From: Adineta vaga
Lineage: Eukaryota; Rotifera
Assembly (NCBI GenBank): GCA_021613535.1
Contig: CP075495.1
Span: forward strand, 6,386,001-6,450,000
Length of the DNA stretch: 64,000 nucleotides
Direction: 5' to 3'
Below are positions 41,472 to 54,453 of the stretch, one piece after another. The notes under the pieces were generated by a model. The model had not been told where the DNA came from, did no database searches, and saw nothing but the letters and a program-made list of their open reading frames with translations. Position numbers and translations under genes: made by a program. Each line of letters starts with the position of its first letter. Position 1 is the stretch's first letter.

Positions 41472-44400
41472 ATGAAGGTTCCTGCAAGAGTAAGTCCATA
41501 TTAAAACAATCGACTTAGTTTCTTATATGGATGATATTTTCAATCAATTTGTAGGTACCATTAACAAGATATACTAATACCGAAGAAAAGAATGATTATG
41601 CCAATTTTAGTCACACAAGAATGAGTAAGAACAATTGATTTATCTTTCATCCTTGAAATTCTATGAATATAACATTTTGAAAAGTAATGTTTACGAATGA
41701 AGCTATACGAATGAAATTGATTTCCTGATTGAATTCTATCTCAATGAAATAATTCATATGAATACACATGACATTTTTACCGATTTATTCGATATTTTTT
41801 GTGATTGGGAGGATTTCGAAAGGATCTAAAATCGAGTCGAGTGATGTTATTTTAAAATAATAAAACGTATTTTTCTTCGATGTTACGTTGTACTTTTCAA
41901 GTATAATCGAAGCAATGTGCATTGTTTTTATTCGTTCAGAAAGAAAATTGATAGAATTTGAAAGTCTGTTGTTTTAATAAAAACCTTTTCTTTTATCAAT
42001 GAAGTTGACCAAATAAACAGAGTGAAGTTACAAATTTAGAAGTAGTAGAGTATGTTTATGTTCAAATAAACAATCATTGATGAAAAACTTGCACTAGAAC
42101 ACTTGCAAATACGAAATTTATTTTAATTCTAAAGGAATTATTAATCATACTCTTCTTTTTTTTTCTAGTTACGTTACTTCAAATACCTCATTATGAACAT
42201 TTACAAATTCTTATTTGTAATGGAAATTCATTAACTACATTAGCTGGTATTGAAAATTTGAAACATTTATGGAAACTGGATGTTGGAAATAATGAAGTAG
42301 CTAATTTTTGCTTTTGAAAATCCAACAAGTACACAGTTCAACTTTTTATTTTTATTTATTTATTAATAATAGATTCGAAGTCTTCAACATTTATCACGTT
42401 TCATAGCATTTGGCTCGTTAATTCTATCGAATAATCATCTAACATGGATTGAATTTCAACATATTCGTCATATGTTTATACTTGATTTGCGCACAGATGG
42501 AAATCCTATTCTGGATTCTGATCCAAATTGTAATAACTAGGAGAAAGATGCTTTCATTGAATTCGTCTTTTTTCTTTGTTTTTATAGATCGTCAACATGT
42601 CTTGGATTGTTTACCTCGAGTTTGGATGTGTGATGGTGTTTTTGTTTCAAGTAAAATCATACAAACACAACTATTGTCGACATATGTATTTGTCGTATTG
42701 TTTTAGCTGTTGAACGTAATCAAGTAGATGAATTCTTTACACAATCTTCATTAACACAGAAACCTGTGGTAAAAGATTTGCTTGAATAGAAAATGTGAAT
42801 TGGAAGATTCTTTCGTTTTGATTTTTAGCGACGGAAATTAGCTCGTGATACATTCATGCCAACGAATTTAAAAGATCGTTCAGTAAATGGTCTATTTGGA
42901 AGCAAAGTATGCAAAATGATATTTAAAAAATTCATTGACAAAGTGTGTTTTTCTAGACCACAGAACTATTAGCAAAATTCCCTTCAAATTCTTTTATTAA
43001 TTCAGGTAGAAGATAACAATCATAGTTAATTTGAATTTTGAGACTATAGGATTCTTCTTTTTGTTCGATTTTAGAACTTGATCAAAAGAGAATAAAACAT
43101 CTAGCTTCGACAATTCAAGATATATTTCTGATAGAAATGAAACATGATATTACAAAGTAAGTCAACTAACTATTCAATCTTGAATATAATTTAATTGTTT
43201 TCACTTAGAAAATACAATGAATTTCTAATAGAAAATCGTCATAATCTCTATCATATGATTGATCTTCGACAAACACATATTGAAGAATTTAATATGCTTC
43301 TCATCTTACTTTTAGTAAGTTTGATATATTGTATCTAAGCAATTGATAATCTTTAAGTTTGAAATAGACTGATCTCTTATTTAAAATTCCAAGTGAATTA
43401 TTAGAAAATATTATGAATATAACACATATTAAAACAATTGGGTATGACAAATGAATACTTTTCATTTATCTTATATTGAGTTTGTCTTAAGGAATTTGAA
43501 TGTATCTCATATCTTTTCGGCAGATGATCAACTGAAATGTTTGATTGCATCACTCGTTCATGCAGGTTCTCGAATTGATCGTGATGAAAATCATGTAAAT
43601 GACAAAAATCTTCTATTTGTATAATGGAAAGATTTTCCTTCTTTTATTTTTATCTATTATTTAGCCATCAGCATTTTATGATAAACTTTTCAATAGTATT
43701 TCGATTGTTCTTACTAATCAAATTCGACAATTATCACCATCGAATACAAATCAAACTTATCAAAATAGTGGATTGTAAGATATATGCATTAGAATATTAT
43801 TGAATTTCTTCTTTCTTTTAGAGTTTCGGAAGCAAAAGCAATGGTTTGTCTTGAAATAATGCAAGTTTTTATCATGTGTCCAATTTTTTATACACTTATT
43901 AATGATCAAAGTATGTTTTAATCTTATAAATCTATTCGATAGAATTAATTTTACTTAGATGTTCATGCCATTTTACGACAAGCATTAGGTCGATCACCTG
44001 CCTATGGAAGTATTCAAGATGTATTACAAAGCTTTGTTGCCGATCAAGTAAAAGATCGAATATTATTGTTTGATTAACTTACTATTTATAATTGCTTTAG
44101 AAAACGGCTGAAGAACAAAAAGATTTATTAAGTCCAATACTTGGTAATATAGTAAAAATGACGATTCGAACATTATCTACGAAACGAATGAAAAAAATCA
44201 AGATACCAACAGCAGCTGTAAATATGAGAGTTGAAAAACAAAAAATTATTCTTAGATAGGGTATTTTGATTAGGAATCACCATTGCGAGTAGAAAGTGTG
44301 AATTCAAATCAACGTTCACAGGAACGAAATACGCCATCACCGAGATCATCACTACGTGGAAATACTAATCGTGTAGCATGTAAGTAATCAAACGTAGTCT

Positions 44401-46139
44401 TTGATGATAAATAAGAAAGAAAGAATGTAAAATGTACTGATAATTATCTTTTAGCTATCGGTGATCGTGTTTTGACAGCTCCACAAAGTATTGGTCGTGT
44501 TGTAACGATACCAGATGCTGATATTGCGATGATTCAATTTGATCATATTCTTTCGGTGCATGGAGCAATGGTTAGTAATGGTTCACTATCTGATCATACG
44601 AGTTATGTTCATTTGAGTGATTTCCAATGGGATGCTACACATGAATATTGGAAACCAAAACGTGCATCCGGTGATAAAATTACTTTACAAATGACGACAG
44701 TAAAAAATGACACATCTCGAGTATCACCTTCACCCCAACCACCTCCAATATCACCATCATCACCACCGCCACCACGAAAAATGACTCGATCAAAAGTAAA
44801 AATTTGATTATTTAATGTATTAGTTCAAAGCATTTTTTCCGATAAATTAGACACCTGAATCGATAGAACGTGAATGTCTTACACCGAAGGTTTTTGATAT
44901 AGGTAAGATTGGTAAAATATACCTTTCTATTTAAATTTTATTTTATTTTATTATTTATGTGTATGTAGATCTTTACAGACCAACGTAAGTACATATATGG
45001 CAATATCTATTTTTCATTCTGTCTTATTTTAGAGAACCTATCATTAATATTTCGCGTGAAATTAGCCCTCAACCGTCACCCATACCAGTCGAAGATAGTA
45101 ATAACGAAGAAATACCTAATAATTATCATGAAACACAAAAATCACCTTCACCTACTCCGCCAACTCCGCCAACTCCTTCAACGCCCGAACAAAGAGTTCT
45201 CACTCCAGAAGGGTATGTACCGTTTTCTACTTCATAACATTCAATTATCATTTTTCTTCCTGCTTCAAGACCTATCATTGAACGTCCATTATCTGTTCGT
45301 ATAACAAAACAAAAACAAGATCAACAAATAAAATCTTCTTCAAATGGTGAATTAACAATGTCTCCGCCAGTACTTTTTGAATCAACACTATTTTTCATAC
45401 CTGATCAAACTCAACAATCACTAGTACCAGATAAATCAACACAGCCACCAACTAATTCAACAACAAATATAAATGAATCGAAACCATCACGTATTAGTTC
45501 AACATTTGAACATTCATCGATCGTTCGATCTACAACATCTGCTTATCCTCGATCGGCGACACATCGTGTTCATGTACCAGTACATAATGCTTCACAATGG
45601 TTTAGTGGACCTGATATGAAAAATGAACGAACTGGTCGAATGGAACGAGTGGTTGCTGCACTCGTACATCGATCGTATCGACCACGTGCTACTTATGCGT
45701 ATGATTTTATTTGAAATATTAATTTTTATTTGGATAATTCTTCTATTTTTATTGTTTTCAGAATGCCACGTGTACCAACACTAACCTCACCATCATCAAA
45801 AGATCATGCTCAATTCAAAGGTAAATATTTTTTGAAAAAATCGTCATATACTTCCAGTTTTCTTCCATATAGGAACTCGTCCAGGAATATCATATGATTT
45901 TCGTATTGAAACGCATCGAATGACACCTACTCCATTGATTATTCCTCGTCAATCTCAATCATCCAAAAAGCTTAGGTAAATATTATTTACTTTCCTTGAA
46001 ATTATTCTTAAACTTTATATTTCATAGTACTCCATCAATGCGTACAAATGGTCTCAATCGTTCTACGCCTACAAATGCAAATCTATATCGCGTTAAATCA
46101 TTGCTCAATCCACCATGTCCATCACCTTCTTGGATGTGA
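41472..46139 (+). CDS. Large leucine-rich-repeat protein, function unknown
   Basis: Twenty-five exons join in frame to 930 residues. ATG 41472 opens an 18-base exon (MKVPAR) ending at a strong GTAAGT donor. Residues 30-150 carry SDS22-like LRRs (LQILICNGNSLTTLAGIENL, LWKLDVGNNEI, LILSNNHLTWIE) and an LRR-cap-like end, CLPRVWMCDGVFVS. A long helical middle region follows (RKLARDTFMPTNLK, LASTIQDIFLIEMKHDI, LLTDLLFKIPSELLENIM). Near residues 500-580 a compact segment (SIGDRVLTAPQSIGRVVTIP) resembles a small beta-barrel. The C-terminal 300 residues are disordered, with Pro-rich tracts (PPPISPSSPPPPRK). I do not recognise an orthologue. SDS22-type LRRs often scaffold phosphatases or axonemal parts, but no role can be assigned. 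Intron 41625-42168 is 544 bases, the longest in the gene. Confidence 0.75.
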
Positions 46140-46502
46140 TCGATATAAGGTGCCTTGCTCATCTGTGATAGACTATAGATAAAACAAACATGCTCCTTTT
46201 TTTTACCGACTAAAAATGTATATTTTTTATCAATGGATTTAATCCATAGATATTTTGTGCCTATTTTATACCATTTTGCACATTCCTTTCTACTATATTG
46301 AAATATTGCTTCTTCGTGTTCCTCTGTTTCGAAAAATACAACTGATTCATGCTGAGAACCAGCACATAGGTTTTTCCTATATGACGAAATTACTTTCTTC
46401 CTACATGAGTCACAGCAGAGAAAAAACCACCGTCTATAAGTCTATAAAATACGTCATATAAAACATTATCTTCATATTCAGAGAATTTGTTCGTCAAAAA
46501 AA
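46140..46502. other. Intergenic spacer
   Basis: 3' UTR of the LRR gene and promoter of the B-box gene. No other feature is seen. Confidence 0.5.
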
Positions 46503-46931
46503 ATGTCTGTTACAATCATCGAACAAAATAAATGTACACATTGTTCTCAATCAATAGCAATGGAACCTCAGCAATGTGTTCATTGTTTAAGTTCATTTTG
46601 TCGTCAATGCCTCATTCAACATCACCATTATGCGGTTAAGGAAGAGTTTTTAGATATGGTCAAACAGATTGATAATATTCTCAGGCGGTTTCTTCACCAT
46701 GCACATAGTCAAACGGAATGGACTAATCATTTAACTGATGATCGAGAACGACTATTAAATTACGTAAAATATATAGAGAATTACTATCAAGATCTTCCAA
46801 TCGTTGCTCTACCAAGTTCAGAATGGATAAATCACGTTAAAAGTCTGATATATAACAGATTTTTCGCTGTACACGAAACTTGCTCAAAAATTTTGTATTC
46901 ATATGCAAAGTCTTTTATTAAAGCAGCATAA
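46503..46931 (+). CDS. Short B-box-like zinc-finger protein
   Basis: A single exon of 142 residues with an intact frame. The zinc-ligand pattern is CTHCSQSI...QQCVHCLSSFCRQCLIQHHHY, typical of a B-box, followed by a helical segment (FLDMVKQIDNILRRFLHH). It lacks the propeller domain seen in the broken relatives near 13.6 and 24.5 kb, so it may be a truncated but still open family member. It ends 15 bases before the stop of the minus-strand hexosaminidase, so the 3' ends of the two transcripts must overlap. Function is unknown; B-boxes usually mediate protein contacts. Confidence 0.6.
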   Translation: MSVTIIEQNKCTHCSQSIAMEPQQCVHCLSSFCRQCLIQHHHYAVKEEFLDMVKQIDNILRRFLHHAHSQTEWTNHLTDDRERLLNYVKYIENYYQDLPIVALPSSEWINHVKSLIYNRFFAVHETCSKILYSYAKSFIKAA

Positions 46932-46946
46932 ATAAATAAATATAAA

Positions 46947-49275
46947 CTAAGACAAATGACTAAAATTAGGTTCATTCACCATTGATTGCTTCATTCCTAC
47001 TTCATACGAACCACAGTAGCCATTCAAAATTGGTGCAGCTGGTATACCACGTCTAGAAATTGAGAAAAGATACATATGAATTCATATTTTCAGTTGAATA
47101 ACGAATTTTATTTACCTAAGCATTCGACATCGATGAACATCGAGTCGAAATTGTGCATCTTCTGGATTATTAACTTCAATCGAACTCCACAATCGTTCAC
47201 CAACAGCAGATGCACGTGGCCAAAGACGTGATAAACTATTTGTTCCATCAACAAATTCTGCCCATAATGTTGCTTCACCGCCGATCAATCGTTCTCGAGC
47301 ACCTTCATCACCTTTATTTAAAGAAAAAAAGAAAATCAATCATTACTACTTATTTATTCAATCGTAGAATACATTACCAGTAAAGTTGGCAAATAAATCA
47401 ATATTATACCATTTAAAAAATTCTAAATTCATCACTGAATCATTGGTATTATATTTTCCATACTCAATCCTAAATAAAGCGACTTGATCATTATCAAGAA
47501 AGCGTAAAAATTTTCTTTCTATATCGTTACATATTCAGATAAAATGGAGCAGCAAGCACCGCATCATAACCTTCACTCGTTGCTTTTGATAAATAATAAG
47601 ACCATGGTAGACTTTCAGTTAAAAGTGAAGTATCTTTCCAAATTTCGATAATAGTTCCTTGAGGTAATTTCACTCCATCATCCCAAACATCTTGCCAAAC
47701 CATTGATTTAGCTCCGATTGATTTATTTATTTCTAAAACTTTACTTGAATAATAAGTCATCAAATCAGTTCCATTTGTCATATTATTATCTTTTAAAAAC
47801 TTTTGAATATTTGGATTCGATAACCTAAAATGTACAACAATGTTTTATTTCATTATTTTCAAAAAATTCATTTTAAACATCTTACCAACAAGCAGGATAA
47901 ACTTCGTCCATTCCAAGATGAATATATGGTTCGTGTTTGAAGACATATTTGACTTCTTGTAACAGACCTCTCATAAATTCATAAACTTCTGGTTTTATTG
48001 GATCAAGAATTTCTCGTTCAGCGTGAACACCATAGATAGCTTGACGAGGAATCGTACCATTGTAACAATCAGTTAAAAATTCTAGAAACAAAAAAAGGTT
48101 TCAAGATCGAAAAAATCAATCGTAGAAGAATACAAACCAGGAAATGCACGTCCAAGAGCAGCAACATGGCCAGGTGTATCAAATTCCGGAATAGTACGAA
48201 TACCACGAAGACGTGCATGTTCAATAATATTTTGAACATCTTCAGGTGTATAAACATGATCAGGTGAAAATGCTCCCTAAAATCAAATTTTCTCTATGAA
48301 AAAAAAGAGACGAATCGTCAAAATTGTTAAAGAACTTTTTTCGATAATTGTGGAAATGTTTTCGATACAAATGGCCACGATTGATCATCCGTAATATGCC
48401 AATGGAAAACATTAAATTTATTATAAGACATAGCATCCTAATAAATCGAAATGAATGATTTCTAAATGAATGTATATGTTCAAGTAACTTACTAGTTGTT
48501 GTTTTAAAATTGGAACTGGTATGTAATGACGAGCCGTATCTAAAAGCATTCCACGATAAAGAAAGCGAGGCCAATCTTGTATCTGTACAGATGCATTTGT
48601 TGCTAGCTATGAATAGAAAATTCTAGATAATTATATCAACGTCATTGTTCTTACATAATTATCTTTTGTAATAAAAAGTAATTGAGAAAATGTTTCAAGA
48701 CCATTCAGTGCTCCCCAAACATTTTCCGCAACAATTTTTCCATATGAATCTTCAATTGTAATATTATCTAAATAAATTATTTTAACAATATATACAAAGT
48801 TTCGAATAAAATAAATTCTTTACATGATTGATCATCATGAAGATCAGGATATACATCACATTTTCTTGATCGAATATTAATTAAAACTGATATAAGAATA
48901 CGATCATCATCGAATGAACTTGGACTTTGTATTGGTATTTTTCGAGGAAAAAATATTGGTTTATAACGTTCAAGAGCTTTATCGATAATATCACAATTTT
49001 TTAAATTTGAATAAATAATAAAAAAGTCAGGATCAATAAATATATAATCTGAACTAGCATTCAATTTTTGAGGTTCTGGCCATGGAGCATTTGGTGCTGA
49101 TGGTTTACCCTTAATGAACATGATTTATGTTAATCAATCAATTCAATAAAGAAATATTCATTCAACATACTCTTAAAGGATATTTCGCTTCGATATAATC
49201 TATTACTGTATATGCGTGATGTATACAAATAATCAGACCGAATAAAATCACAAAGATATGTGATGAAAGTGACAT
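46947..49275 (-). CDS. Beta-hexosaminidase, animal lysosomal type (HEXA/HEXB)
   Basis: Eleven exons on the minus strand join in frame to 580 residues. Residues 1-22 are a signal peptide ([20 protein letters not shown]). The hexosaminidase N-terminal domain contains [20 protein letters not shown]. The GH20 barrel has [43 protein letters not shown] and the catalytic pair Asp345-Glu346 in [12 protein letters not shown], where Met replaces the usual second Gly. [23 protein letters not shown] and [14 protein letters not shown] follow, ending [13 protein letters not shown]. Length, domain order and intron-rich structure match lysosomal HEXA/HEXB, which cleaves terminal GlcNAc/GalNAc from glycolipids and glycans. 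One intron (48277-48335) uses GTTCTT as donor. It contrasts with the two-exon bacterial-like GH20 in the same window. Confidence 0.93.
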
Positions 49276-50436
49276 GATCGACGATAAAATAATAGTGACC
49301 AATTTGATTTTATCTTATAGTTTATATATAAATCAAACGAACGAATGAAATTCTTTCGTTGGACACGAAGGTTAGTCGTAAATTCGATCGCGCACTAGTT
49401 ATAGAAAAGAACGACAAACAATACATTTAGTATATTAATTGTGTTTACGGATTATTTGTTAGATCAATACCAGACGGCTTTTTCTTTGAATGATATTATA
49501 TTTTAATCTTAGTTTATTTTTCTTCTATGCGAATCATCATATCATATAAACGGCAAAGTGTTATTGAAGTAATTTATCAATTAGGAAATCTATTTTTTGT
49601 TGATACACAATTCTTCTTCTATTCATTTATTAATCAATTGATTTAAAATAAAACATTTCGATTGTCACGTATCAATTTGACTTCCAAATTCATTCTTTTT
49701 CTTTTCATAACGAATTCTCTTTACATTGTACTTGAAAGTATGCATAAGAAACAAATGTCTCTCGTTCATTTTCAATCATTTCGATGCGCAATCTGGTGTA
49801 TTTTTCTTTTCAATCAGAAGCAGAAAAAGAAAACTCTCTCACACAGTAACCGTATCAATTAAACATAAATCAATTTATCAATCATTGTTAAATATAAAAC
49901 AATAAAAATTGACGAGAAAGAAAGACAACGACGACGACGAGACTAGCAATCATTTCGATTGACGACGCTATAGAGTAAGTGTAATCCAATTACGTGCTCA
50001 ATCAACCGATTATATATATATACAAAGTGTTTATACAATTATTAGTATCATTTCTTGTATATTCATATGGATCGTAAGTACTAAAAACGGTTTTTCTTCT
50101 TTCTACTTAATGTCATAGATCAGCTGTTTCGATCGACATACCTATTACGAATAGTTCCAGTCAAAAAAAGAAACGAGTAATAGGTCTTTGAGTGCAATTA
50201 TTTTGTCATTGAGAATAATTCGAAATTTATTCTGATCTACATATAAATTTTGCACCAAAAACGATTACGTTCATAAGTCAGGATGACAGAGTTGATGCCA
50301 ATCGTTCTATTTTTAGTCATAGATGAGTTTTGATTCCATTCGAATAGGTTTCATCATAAGAAAGTAATGGTTATAAGATTGTATTGATCCATCTATATTT
50401 TTCTTCTTCGTCGTCTAAGGTCATTTATCAAGTGCT
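49276..50436. other. Divergent promoter region
   Basis: AT-rich spacer between the hexosaminidase and the RASSF-like gene. A GACGACGAC cluster lies near 49931 and a (TA)n run near 50012-50020. A possible extra coding exon of the next gene (ATG 50067) is discussed there. Confidence 0.5.
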
Positions 50437-51044
50437 ATGTTTATAAGTGAAATACCTGTTCGTTGTATGCATAATGGTGAAAAATGTATTAAATGGATCG
50501 ATAATTTAAATCGTCATACGACTGCACGAGACATTATTACTTCGTTATTACCAGCCTGTGATTCAACAAATTATTCACTTTATATTCATATCGATCGTAA
50601 GAAACAAATTCTAAACGATTCAGCACGAATATATAAAGTCGTCGCAAGAATTAATCAAGAAAAAACGTCTGGAAAATTATTATTTGAAATTGTATCGAAG
50701 AAACGAGTGAGATTTGCAGACGAAATTATTATTCAAACCATTCATCAAGGACAAGCCATAGCATTAGAAAAACGTTTACAAATCTTGAAAGAAAACTTTC
50801 AAAAACACATCATTCGACAAGAGAATATTTCGAAGAAATTATCTTTGAATATAAAACGGTAGATGAATAGATGAAAAGTTAATCCATATTTATGCCTTTT
50901 TTTTCTTATTATTCTTGTAGATCATCGTTGAAAGTAATTAGTTCAAATCTTCCACATTCATCCAGTGAATCTGGTATAAGTTCAATATCATCGACGGAGG
51001 ATTTGAAAACATCAACAAAAGCAATCTTAGAAACACTTGTATAA
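50437..51044 (+). CDS. Small Ras-association (RASSF-like) protein
   Basis: Exons 50437-50858 and 50921-51044 give 181 residues. The start FISEIPVRCMHNGEKCIKWI, then TTARDIITSLLPA, YSLYIHIDRKKQIL and LLFEIVSKKRVRF, follows the ubiquitin-like fold of the RA domain of N-terminal RASSF proteins (RASSF7-10), where TTxxDVIxxLL is typical. A charged helix (ALEKRLQILKENFQKHIIRQ) and a Ser-rich tail follow. RA domains bind GTP-loaded Ras-type GTPases. A second start is possible: ATG 50067 with donor GTAAGT at 50074 and an acceptor at 50420 would add MDRHLSSA in frame, but that acceptor is AAG. The family call is moderate. Confidence 0.55.
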
Positions 51045-51885
51045 AACCGTTGAATTGTTTTTTTTTGCATTGTTATGAATAAAATAAAAAAATTTCGAAA
51101 GAAAAACTCCTGTATGATCATATAATCATCAATGATGTAATCTCAAGAGGAAAGGTGTTTTTCTTAAGATTAATATCAAGAGTTGCATTTCAATTCGTTT
51201 TACAAATGAGTACTCAATGTTATTTGAAGTATATTCTCGAATATCATTGATTTATTTATTAAAAGAAAACAATCACTAACCGTTCAATATCTCATTCGAT
51301 CTATTCAATTGATTTAATAAGGTTAGAAAAAGAATCAGAAGATTTCTGTTCTTAATTAAACAGACAATTTAATAACAAAGACCTCTGTGCTTGTCAGTCA
51401 TCTAACCTCGATTATTTTCCTGCTTCTTGTGCTCCAGTTGGTGACGCAAAAAAACTAGTAGAGAACGTATATAAAAAAAATTGGTCTTTCTCTTGCCTTT
51501 CTCTCTCACTTACTTGATGCATTCGTTATTTATGATCAGCGGCAGCAGTAGGCAACCACGCCTTTGTCTGTTCTATCGTCTCCTAGTATATATATATATA
51601 TATAAATATAAATATCCATCGAACATAGAAGAACTATTATCAGTATGGAAATGAATTCAATGGAGAATCTTATACATTTACCAATCTGTGAGAATGTAAT
51701 CAGGTGATGAAATAAAGTATAAATTAAACGAATATTTGAATGTTTTTCGTATATATTTTCTAGACGATATGGTAAATATACAAAGAAGGTCAACGGTGAA
51801 CTTGTCAAAGGTTTGTATATAGTCTTTTTCTTTTTTTCCTTGATAGTTGAATGATATAGGAATTCCATAGTAGAATTGATCATTG
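51045..51885. other. Spacer with coding-like scraps before the EF-hand gene
   Basis: A (TA)n run lies at 51587-51604. Near 51765-51811 a spliceable frame reads RYGKYTKKVNGELVK, and near 51862-51900 another reads NSIVELIIDENVLDLVP, but neither reaches the EF-hand frame. They may be 5' UTR, an unspliced alternative start or remnants. Confidence 0.35.
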
Positions 51886-52508
51886 ATGAAAACGTGCTTG
51901 ACCTTGTTCCATGATGATAATGATAATGATAATCTTCATTTAGTGATTTATGATTGGTTTGAACGTGAAAATCGTGAATACGATAAATATCATGGTCATC
52001 AATATAAATTAGGTTTAACTAAACAACAATATGATCAAATGAAAACACTCGTTTCACCAATGGGTATATGCAGATTAATTATGAGAAAGAAAAGAAAAGT
52101 AATAACTGTCATATTGTTCTTTTCTTCTTAGGTTCATTAGGAGAAGAATTAACATTTGATCAATTTTGCGATATTCTTATACCGGTGATAACCGGTGGCG
52201 AAAGTGCGCAACATGATGATTATTCCATCTGGTTAGCATTTCGTTCGTTTGATAAAAATGGTGATCATTATATTCAAACAGATGAACTTGAAACTTTAAT
52301 GTTAATTATTGGTAAATCTGTAAGCCGAGAACGTATTCGATCTTATATTGATAAAGTTGATTGGGATTACAATGGTAAATTAGATTATAATGAATTTCGA
52401 GAATTTATTGTACGTGGTTATGCACGAGAACTTCTAATGATGGATATAACAAAAGAAATTGTTTATTCACATGATCAAATGAAAATACCAATGAAAAATT
52501 ACACATAA
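51886..52508 (+). CDS. EF-hand calcium-binding protein
   Basis: Exons 51886-52063 and 52132-52508 give 184 residues from ATG 51886. Two canonical EF-hand loops are present: DKNGDHYIQTDE (D1, N3, D5, Y7, T9, E12) and DWDYNGKLDYNE (D1, D3, N5, K7, D9, E12), separated by a linker helix (IGKSVSRERIRSYIDKV). The N-terminal half (LVIYDWFERENREYDKYHGH, TFDQFCDILIPVI) may be a degenerate pair. The overall form resembles small calmodulin-related Ca2+ sensors. The start is uncertain because upstream coding-like frames do not connect. No signal peptide or myristoylation site is visible. Confidence 0.75.
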
Positions 52509-52778
52509 TTATCGTTTGTTAAATATTTTGTATATTATTTTTTTGCAAATAAAAACCAATTCTCTCGAGATTTTCGATAGTCTTGTAACCTTATAACCTT
52601 GAGAATTTCTGTATTGATAATTGATGAAAACAACTCCTATAGAGTTGTTATTGTTTTTTTTATATAAAATAAACAATCATTCAAGAGTTATTATCTCGTA
52701 ACATACAGAGTTTGCTTTTCTGTTTTCTTAATAAATCAGAAACAAAAAAAAATACAGACGATCAGAAAAGTAAATCAC

Positions 52779-54453
52779 TTAAAGATTTGTACTTGTTTTA
52801 TTATAATCAAATAGGGAATTCGTTTGTTCTTCATTTCGACTATATAATCCCCGATTTCCTGTTGCTGTCAGAGAAACAGTTGCACCAATAGACGATTCAG
52901 CTGTTGTTTGTGATGTTGTCGTTGCTAATTTTTCTGGACGTTGAAAATTTTTCCATAAATTTGTTAATATACTCGATGTAATATCATCACCTACATTTGA
53001 ATGTATTAGACGTAAAATGAAAAATCCATCTTGTTGTAAATAATCATATACAAATGCACGCATAGTGGTACGCATTGTTGCTATACTTTGTTGTGTATTA
53101 ATACGTTGTACAAAAAATGAATAACGAAGACGTGGAAATAATAAAAATATGAACCAAGATAGAAAATCATAGACAGTTATAGCAAGAACAATATGCATCC
53201 AAATATATAGAACAGTAAAGATTTGTTCATTGTAAACATTGATTGTTAATACACCTAAAGAGAAATAGATTCACTAATTAAACTATCAGATGAAAGATCT
53301 ATTCATAAGACATATCAGTTTATCATACATTTCTTTTTTTCCCGATTAACAGATAATTTCTCTCTAGATTTCCCTGAAGTTTACGATCTTATCGAATTCT
53401 TCTTCCTTTTATACGATACATTATCGATTCATAAAACTCTGCTATCTTCAATACATGAAGAATTATTTGATTACTTACATTGTACAGTATATTTATGTCC
53501 TTCATCACTATTCGGTTCAATAATACGAAAATCACACATACTAATTTTAGGAAAATATTTCGATAATGGATTTGTTTTTAATATTCCAGCAGTAAAAATA
53601 TGTCGAAAACTTCGGATTGTTTCATCAACTGTCCATTTCTGTTCCAGTAAAAGACGAATTGCATATAATTGAACAAATGTACTGATAATAAACAAAATTT
53701 TAATAAATAAATAAAGTAAAAATAAATAAGAATTGAAGGTATTTGTTGTACCAATAATACAATGGAGAATACCTTGAATATAAGCATTAATACGACTATT
53801 TTCTTGTTTGATTTTTTTACGTGGATCACCAACATATTGATGAATTAATGAAACAAGATATGTCATTATCGTCTTCTGTTTATGAAAACGTTTGACAGTT
53901 TTTAAATTTTGTGCTGCATCCATTAGATTTCGAACATCAAGACCAGAGTGTCGACTAAACGAACGCCAACATAAACGTGGTAATAAATATAATAACGCTT
54001 GAATAAGTAATATAAATGGAACGAATTGATAATATCGTAAAACATAATGTTTCTCATTCGATCGTTGGACATTTGGTTCACTGATATTGATATGATAAGT
54101 CTAGAAAGAAAAAGAGACTTTCTTTCAATGAATTGATCTCTCTGATCCTCACTTACATTATGAATCCAACAGTAATTTGATACATAGATTTCATAATTTC
54201 GAGTGAAGATAGCTGGTACCCAACTGAATGAAAAGAAAAAAGAAAATAATAAACAATATCTCTTAAAAAACAAAAGAAATGTTTACCATTGAATATGATC
54301 ATTAGAAAATTGTTTACTAGCAATAATAATTGAAAAAAATACCAATAAACCAACAGTATATTTATAATTTAATCGATCAGCAAAATCATCATCACGTCGA
54401 ATACCAAAATAACTGATTTGTGGTAAACGATGAAATGCATTAAGAATATCCAT
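52779..54453 (-). CDS. Innexin gap-junction channel subunit
   Basis: Exons 54287-54453, 54157-54223, 53479-54100 and 52779-53254 give 443 residues, a usual innexin size. The first extracellular loop contains CWVPAIFTRNYEIYVSNYCW, with two cysteines. The second helix carries YYQFVPF, close to the family hallmark YYQWVPF, followed by LLPRLCWR. The second extracellular loop has CDFRIIEPN and VQCVLTINVYNEQIF, with the paired cysteines. Four membrane helices are visible, with cytosolic N- and C-termini; the tail is Thr/Ser-rich and disordered. Innexins form intercellular or non-junctional channels in protostomes, which supports an invertebrate source for the window. The TGT cysteine codon of VQC is split by an intron. 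Confidence 0.93.

Noticed and set aside
41294-41518. 74-residue ORF as the first exon of the LRR gene
   Set aside because: Its frame cannot join exon 2; the short ATG exon at 41472-41489 in another frame does so through the same donor.
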